Source of the DNA: Sphingorhabdus sp.
GTDB lineage: Bacteria > Pseudomonadota > Alphaproteobacteria > Sphingomonadales > Sphingomonadaceae
Direction of reading: 5' to 3'
DNA length: 35,173 bases
NCBI RefSeq assembly: GCF_029865925.1
Contig: NZ_JARXAI010000004.1
Location: forward strand, 1 to 35,173
This document shows, piece by piece, positions 31,435-35,173 of this stretch. The notes under the pieces were generated by a model, which was given only the letters and a program-made list of their open reading frames with translations, did no database searches and had not been told where the DNA came from. Positions within the stretch are counted from its first letter, which is position 1, and every line of letters begins with the position of its first letter. The position numbers and the translations under genes are program-made.

Positions 31435-32646
31435 ATGTCCGAAGAATTCTACCGCATCAAGCGACTGCCGCCTTATGTTAACGCTGAAGAGAACGCGATG
31501 CGTGCGGCGGCCCGCAGCGCGGGTGTGGACATTATTGACTTAGGCATGGGTAATCCAGATTTGCCGCCGCCAGCGCATGTCATAGAAAAACTCTGCGAAG
31601 TGGCGCAGAAGCCGGACTCTCATGGCTATTCAGCATCAAAGGGTATTCCCGGTCTGCGCAAGGCGCAGGCCAATTATTATGGTCGGCGTTTTGGGGTTGA
31701 TATCGACCCTGAAAATGAAGTTGTCGTAACCATGGGTTCCAAAGAGGGCTTAGCGAGCCTTGCCACGGCCATCACCGCGCCGGGCGACGTCGTGCTTGCG
31801 CCAAACCCCAGTTACCCGATCCATACCTTTGGGTTCATCATTGCAGGCGCGACCATCCGGTCCGTGCCGACCACGCCGGATGAAAATTACTTCCGTTCGC
31901 TTGAGCGCGCGATGGCCTTCACCGTCCCGCGTCCTTCGATATTAGTGGTAAATTACCCGTCGAACCCGACAGCAGAGACTGTCGATCTCGCTTTCTACGA
32001 ACGCCTTGTCGCATGGGCAAAGGAGAATAAGGTCTGGATCTTATCCGACCTGGCGTATTCGGAGTTGTATTTCGACGGTAATCCAACGCCGTCAATTTTG
32101 CAGGTTAAAGGTGGCAAAGACGTCGCCGTGGAATTTACTTCCTTGTCCAAAACTTATTCGATGGCGGGTTGGCGCGTCGGCTTTGCTGTTGGAAACCGCG
32201 AACTGATTACGGCAATGACCAGAGTTAAAAGCTATCTCGACTATGGCGCATTCACACCTATTCAGGCCGCCGCCTGCGCCGCGCTGAATGGTCCGCAAGA
32301 TATTGTTGAACAGAACCGCCAGCTATATCACAAACGCCGCGATATCCTTGTGGAGGCGTTTGGGCGAGCAGGCTGGGACATACCTCCGCCGCGTGCATCG
32401 ATGTTTGCCTGGGCACCGCTGCCGCCCGCACTGGCGCATTTGGGTAGCCTTGAATTTTCCAAACAGTTGCTGACACAGGCGAATGTCGCTGTCGCACCGG
32501 GCGTCGGATATGGCGAAGATGGCGAGGGTTATGTGCGCATTGCCATGGTCGAAAACGAACATCGTCTGCGGCAGGCTGCCCGCAACGTGAAGCGCTATCT
32601 GCAATCCATGGGTGTCAATACGCCTAGCCAGTCGAACGCGATTTAA
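31435..32646 (+). CDS. alaC: Alanine transaminase (AlaC-type pyridoxal-phosphate aminotransferase)
   Basis: Transfers an amino group between alanine/pyruvate and glutamate. Seen: 403 residues with RIKRLPPYV (7-15), DLGMGNPD, HGYSASKGIPGLRKA, VTMGSKEGLA (98-107), PNPSYPIH (123-130), NYPSNPTA, SDLAYSELYFDG, and the PLP-binding Lys239 in SLSKTYSMAGWRVGF. The layout and many segments match E. coli AlaC closely; related proteins are annotated as LL-diaminopimelate aminotransferase, but AlaC is the better match. I chose the ATG at 31435 with GGGAG upstream; an earlier in-frame ATG at 31393 sits inside a hairpin and would add residues without family match. The thioesterase gene follows after 1 nt. 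Confidence 0.92.
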   Translation: MSEEFYRIKRLPPYVNAEENAMRAAARSAGVDIIDLGMGNPDLPPPAHVIEKLCEVAQKPDSHGYSASKGIPGLRKAQANYYGRRFGVDIDPENEVVVTMGSKEGLASLATAITAPGDVVLAPNPSYPIHTFGFIIAGATIRSVPTTPDENYFRSLERAMAFTVPRPSILVVNYPSNPTAETVDLAFYERLVAWAKENKVWILSDLAYSELYFDGNPTPSILQVKGGKDVAVEFTSLSKTYSMAGWRVGFAVGNRELITAMTRVKSYLDYGAFTPIQAAACAALNGPQDIVEQNRQLYHKRRDILVEAFGRAGWDIPPPRASMFAWAPLPPALAHLGSLEFSKQLLTQANVAVAPGVGYGEDGEGYVRIAMVENEHRLRQAARNVKRYLQSMGVNTPSQSNAI

Positions 32647-32647
32647 C

Positions 32648-33112
32648 ATGGCGCGCAGCGAATTTGCTTTCCACTATCGTTTCCGCGTGCGTTGGTCCGA
32701 GACCGATGCGCAAGGCGTCGTCTTTAACGCCCGTTATCTGGATTATGCCGACGTCGCGATTACCGAATATTGGCGCGCAGTAAAGTTCCGCGAATATGCG
32801 GATGGCGCACCGCTGGAGTTCCATGTTAAAAAGGCCACAGTGACCTGGTTCGCTCCCATTAAACCGGATGAGTTGATTGAGGTCATGGCACGTACGATTG
32901 CCACCGGCCGGACAAGCGTGAGCCAGTTGGTTGAAATTCACGGTGTGACCGAAGATGGGTCGGACGATTTGCGTGCTACTGTTGATTTGGTCAGCGTGCA
33001 TGTGGACCTTGATGTTCACCGGCCCATCCCGTTGCCCGATTGGGTGAAGGACGTGTTCGTTTCATTCGACAGCCAAGCGGGTTCCGCGCCGCTTGAGCTG
33101 ATCGAGGGCTAA
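32648..33112 (+). CDS. Acyl-CoA thioesterase (4HBT/YbgC family)
   Basis: Hot-dog-fold enzyme hydrolysing acyl-CoA or similar thioesters. Seen: 154 residues with FRVRWSETDAQGVVFNARYLDY (12-33 region), in which Asp20 is the expected catalytic residue and the GVVFNARYLDY segment is typical, followed by VEVMARTIATGRTSVSQL-like core strands. It starts MARSEFAFHYR; the ATG follows the alaC stop by 1 nt, so it is probably translated by coupling. The Tol-Pal genes that often accompany YbgC are not here. The next gene starts right after its stop. Substrate unknown. Confidence 0.88.
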   Translation: MARSEFAFHYRFRVRWSETDAQGVVFNARYLDYADVAITEYWRAVKFREYADGAPLEFHVKKATVTWFAPIKPDELIEVMARTIATGRTSVSQLVEIHGVTEDGSDDLRATVDLVSVHVDLDVHRPIPLPDWVKDVFVSFDSQAGSAPLELIEG

Positions 33113-33856
33113 GTGCAACGCGATATGCGTAATTTTTTCACGACGATTGGGCCCGCCGCAATTGTGCTGGGCAGTTTGGCCGTCGGCGCCTGTTCAGCCG
33201 GTGGTTCGTCGGAAACCAAAAATGCCACGTCACAAGAATTTCCACGTGCGGAACGCCTTGTGTCTGCGGCTGGCGACACACAGTTTTCCACCGAAGCCGC
33301 ACGTGATGAAGCCGGTGAGTCGGAATTCGTGATGGATTGGGCAGGCATTCAGCTTGGCACAACTGTGGCCGATATTGGTGCGGGCGAGGGGTATTACACC
33401 ATAAGGCTTGCCGAGCGGGTTGGCCCCAAGGGCCGCGTATTGGCGCAGGATATTAATCGCGGCGCGCTGGATCGTTTAGGCGAACGCGTCACTCGGGAGC
33501 AACTCGACAATGTTGCAATCAAGGAAGGTGCGGTAGATGATCCCTGGCTTCCCGAGAACAGTTTTGATCGGATATTCATGGTCCATATGTATCATGAAAT
33601 CGAAGAGCCATACGCGTTTCTGTGGCGTATGCGGCCTGCATTGGCAAGGGGCGGACAAGTAATCGTCGTCGACCGCGACCGCGCAACGGACCGCCATGGC
33701 ATTCCGCCGAAGCTGTTGTTCTGCGAATTCGATGCGGTCGGCTATCGCCTGACGGGTTTCACCGAGCAATTGAAATTGGGCGGATATATCGCGCGGTTCG
33801 AGGCGAGCGGCCCGCGACCCGATCAATCGGCTATCCGGACCTGCGCAAACCGCTAA
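33113..33856 (+). CDS. Putative lipoprotein with class I SAM-dependent methyltransferase fold
   Basis: Seen: 247 residues from GTG at 33113 (ATG at 33125 is an alternative). A basic N-terminus and hydrophobic stretch lead to a lipobox-like VGAC with Cys27, then a Ser/Glu-rich linker. The Rossmann fold has motif I VADIGAGEGYYT (85-96), QDIN after the second strand, HMYHEIEEPYAFL, and GGQVIVVDRDR. This resembles the predicted exported methyltransferase group COG4798. An exported SAM enzyme is puzzling, because SAM is not expected in the periplasm; it may use another ligand. GAGGG lies 4 nt before the GTG, and the thioesterase stop abuts it. Convergent with apt. Confidence 0.8.
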   Translation: MQRDMRNFFTTIGPAAIVLGSLAVGACSAGGSSETKNATSQEFPRAERLVSAAGDTQFSTEAARDEAGESEFVMDWAGIQLGTTVADIGAGEGYYTIRLAERVGPKGRVLAQDINRGALDRLGERVTREQLDNVAIKEGAVDDPWLPENSFDRIFMVHMYHEIEEPYAFLWRMRPALARGGQVIVVDRDRATDRHGIPPKLLFCEFDAVGYRLTGFTEQLKLGGYIARFEASGPRPDQSAIRTCANR

Positions 33857-33874
33857 CCGCAATCCTAAGGGATT

Positions 33875-34411
33875 TCAGTCGCCGTCGAAGCCGATGAGCG
33901 CATCAACGCGTATGTTTTGCCCGCGCAATTTTTCTGCGCCGCCTAAGTTGGGCAAATCGACGATAAACAACGCCTGTTCGACCTTGCCTCCGCCCCGCCG
34001 GATGAGGTCGACGCCGGCCAATGCGGTGCCGCCAGTGGCAATGAGATCGTCGACAAGCAGCACTTTCTGATCCGGTTTAACATGGCCAACATGCATTTCG
34101 ATCCGGTCGGTGCCATATTCAAGCGTGTAATCGATGCCGATTTTCTCGCCCGGTAATTTGCCGGGTTTGCGGAGCATCAATTGCCCAAGGCCAAGCGCAT
34201 AGGCGATGCCAGAAGCCACAATGAAACCGCGCGCCTCAATACCAGCGACAAGCGCGGTATCGGGGTCAACCAAGGCTGCCAGCCGGTCAATCGTGGTGCG
34301 ATAGCCGCTTGCATCCAGAAGCAAGCTGGACACGTCGTGGAACATGATCCCCGGTTTTGGGTAATCCGGGATGTTGCGGATTAGCGCCGCGAGGTCTGCA
34401 TTGTCACTCAT
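33875..34411 (-). CDS. apt: Adenine phosphoribosyltransferase
   Basis: Salvages adenine to AMP with PRPP. Seen: 178 residues from the ATG at 34411, starting MSDNADLAALIRNIPDYPKPGIMFHDV. Further on are GIEARGFI (flexible loop region), LRKPGKLPG, and the PRPP-binding VLLVDDLIATGGTA near residue 120. These define Apt. An upstream ATG at 34465 would add 18 residues without family resemblance, so I prefer the inner start. The gene is on the minus strand after the rplL terminator, so it needs its own promoter in the 70 nt between. Convergent with the methyltransferase gene, 18 nt apart. Confidence 0.95.
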   Translation of the reverse strand: MSDNADLAALIRNIPDYPKPGIMFHDVSSLLLDASGYRTTIDRLAALVDPDTALVAGIEARGFIVASGIAYALGLGQLMLRKPGKLPGEKIGIDYTLEYGTDRIEMHVGHVKPDQKVLLVDDLIATGGTALAGVDLIRRGGGKVEQALFIVDLPNLGGAEKLRGQNIRVDALIGFDGD

Positions 34412-34483
34412 GTCGTATGACTGCCTGTTGCTGCGGATAATTTCAAGGAAATCTGGCAAAGCCATCGCGTGCGTTTTCAGTAC

Positions 34484-34518
34484 AAAAAAAGGGCGGAGCC
34501 AAAGGCGCCGCCCTTTTT
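34484..34518 (-). terminator. Rho-independent terminator after rplL
   Basis: On the minus strand GGGCGG pairs with CCGCCC, and an inner GCC/GGC pairing continues around a short AAA-type loop with one mismatch. Seven T residues follow, with an A run on the other side, so it may work in both directions. Confidence 0.92.
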
Positions 34519-34553
34519 AAAAATCTTATTTGGAGACAAGCCCCAAAGCGAGA

Positions 34554-34925
34554 TTACTTCAGTTCGACGGTTCCGCCGGCTGCAAGGATCTTCGCCTTGA
34601 TCTCTTCGGCTTCTGCCTTGTTCACGCCTTCCTTAATCGCCTTTGGCGCGGACTCAACAAGAGCCTTTGCTTCGGTCAGACCAAGCTGGGTGATTGCACG
34701 GACTTCCTTGATGACTGCAATCTTGTTTCCGCCGTCGCCGGTTAGGATAACGTCGAATTCAGTCTGCTCTTCAGCGGCAGGTGCAGCAGCAGCGGCAGGG
34801 CCAGCAACAGCAACAGCAGCAGCGGCGCTAACGCCCCATTTTTCTTCCAAAGCCTTTGCAAGGTCAGCCGCTTCAAGAACGGTCAAAGCCGAAAGTTGGT
34901 CTACAAGCTTTTCAATATCAGCCAT
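34554..34925 (-). CDS. rplL: 50S ribosomal protein L7/L12
   Basis: Stalk protein that recruits translation GTPases. Seen: 123 residues, normal length. The N-terminal dimerisation helices are [22 protein letters not shown], the hinge is Ala-rich ([17 protein letters not shown]), and the C-terminal domain has [24 protein letters not shown] and GGTVELK. GGAG lies 9 nt before the ATG. It is downstream of rplJ, the standard order of the rplJL operon, and upstream of the terminator. The spacer to rplJ (88 nt) contains two copies of CAGCCGGTT. Confidence 0.98.
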   Translation of the reverse strand: MADIEKLVDQLSALTVLEAADLAKALEEKWGVSAAAAVAVAGPAAAAAPAAEEQTEFDVILTGDGGNKIAVIKEVRAITQLGLTEAKALVESAPKAIKEGVNKAEAEEIKAKILAAGGTVELK

Positions 34926-34968
34926 TTAAATAACACTCCGATTTTCTGTCATATCTGTAGGGCTCGCC

Positions 34969-35004
34969 CAGCCGGTTAAAAACCATGGGACGCAGCCGGT
35001 TTTA
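34969..35004. repeat. Direct repeat in the rplJ-rplL spacer
   Basis: CAGCCGGTT occurs at 34969-34977 and again at 34993-35001, 24 nt apart, in the 88-nt spacer. The spacer may shape the ratio of L7/L12 to L10 through RNA processing or folding; no clean stem was found. Confidence 0.4.
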
Positions 35005-35013
35005 TTTAAAAAG

Positions 35014-35173
35014 TTACGCTGCCTTTTGGTCAGCATAGGCACCAAAAACGCGTGCCAATTTCGCAGCTGGTGCTGTCGACAGCTGAGCGATCTTCGTTGC
35101 CGGTGCTTGTACAAGCCCGATAATCGTCGCGCGCAGTTGATCGAGCGATGGCAATGAAGCCAGCGCCTTAACA
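35014..35173 (-). CDS. rplJ: 50S ribosomal protein L10 (partial, 5' end off window)
   Basis: Anchors the L7/L12 stalk to 23S rRNA. Seen: the last 52 residues, including [36 protein letters not shown] and the end ADQKAA, which match the alphaproteobacterial L10 C-terminus. The stop TAA is at 35014-35016; the remainder lies beyond the right edge. Followed on the same strand by rplL. Confidence 0.93.
   Translation of the reverse strand, partial: VKALASLPSLDQLRATIIGLVQAPATKIAQLSTAPAAKLARVFGAYADQKAA

Noticed and set aside
1-35173. Mobile elements, CRISPR arrays or defence islands
   Set aside because: No transposase, integrase, repeat-spacer array or defence gene was recognised on either strand.

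Overview
The window looks like a piece of a Sphingomonadales (Alphaproteobacteria) chromosome of moderate GC content. Four things point that way: a LOV-HTH protein very close to EL222 of Erythrobacter litoralis, ribosomal proteins S6 and L9 with long low-complexity tails, a tRNA-Met of alphaproteobacterial type, and a dispersed polyhydroxybutyrate (PHB) gene set. I saw no phage, integrase, transposase, CRISPR array or plasmid gene. Most genes are core or metabolic, with short spacers and many 1-4 nt overlaps. No gene-free stretch exceeds 300 bases.

Layout, left to right. 1-3887: an S66 LD-carboxypeptidase, fabD and a truncated enoyl-CoA hydratase on the minus strand, divergent from a Mur-ligase paralogue; the carboxypeptidase and ligase may form a peptidoglycan-recycling pair. 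4049-5473: rpsF-rpsR-rplI with a clear terminator. 5606-6482: a 2H phosphoesterase, a tRNA-Met with its own promoter, and a small zinc-finger protein. 6577-11585: a YadG-like ABC ATPase abutting nadB, an exported M19 dipeptidase, and a convergent M20 amidohydrolase. 11626-15178: hflK-hflC and a DegP-type protease (membrane and envelope quality control). 15250-19495: mrp, an isoquinoline-oxidoreductase-like molybdenum protein, and hemH, joined by ATGA overlaps.

19604-29420 holds the storage-polymer genes phaB, a phasin and phaC, interspersed with other units. A minus-strand array runs clpS, SDR, DsbA-like isomerase, murA, LOV-HTH photoreceptor. Two adjacent acyl-CoA dehydrogenases of different size resemble a heteromeric (PimC/PimD or ChsE type) enzyme. 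TGC-rich sites before the phasin and phaC suggest a shared PhaR-type repressor. A perfect 18-bp palindrome sits just before the acyl-CoA dehydrogenase pair. 29520-35173: a DEAD-box helicase with a DbpA-type RNA-binding domain, an AlaC-type aminotransferase behind a possibly structured leader, a thioesterase, a methyltransferase with a lipoprotein signal, apt, and the rplJ-rplL end of a ribosomal operon.

The most promising leads are the blue-light LOV-HTH regulator at the end of the murA array; the coupled SDR/isomerase pair in which both proteins lack the usual catalytic residue; the methyltransferase that appears to be exported as a lipoprotein; the molybdenum oxidoreductase without a visible Fe-S partner; and the candidate operators that may tie the scattered PHB genes together. 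I did not find a clearly new multi-gene defence or mobile system.
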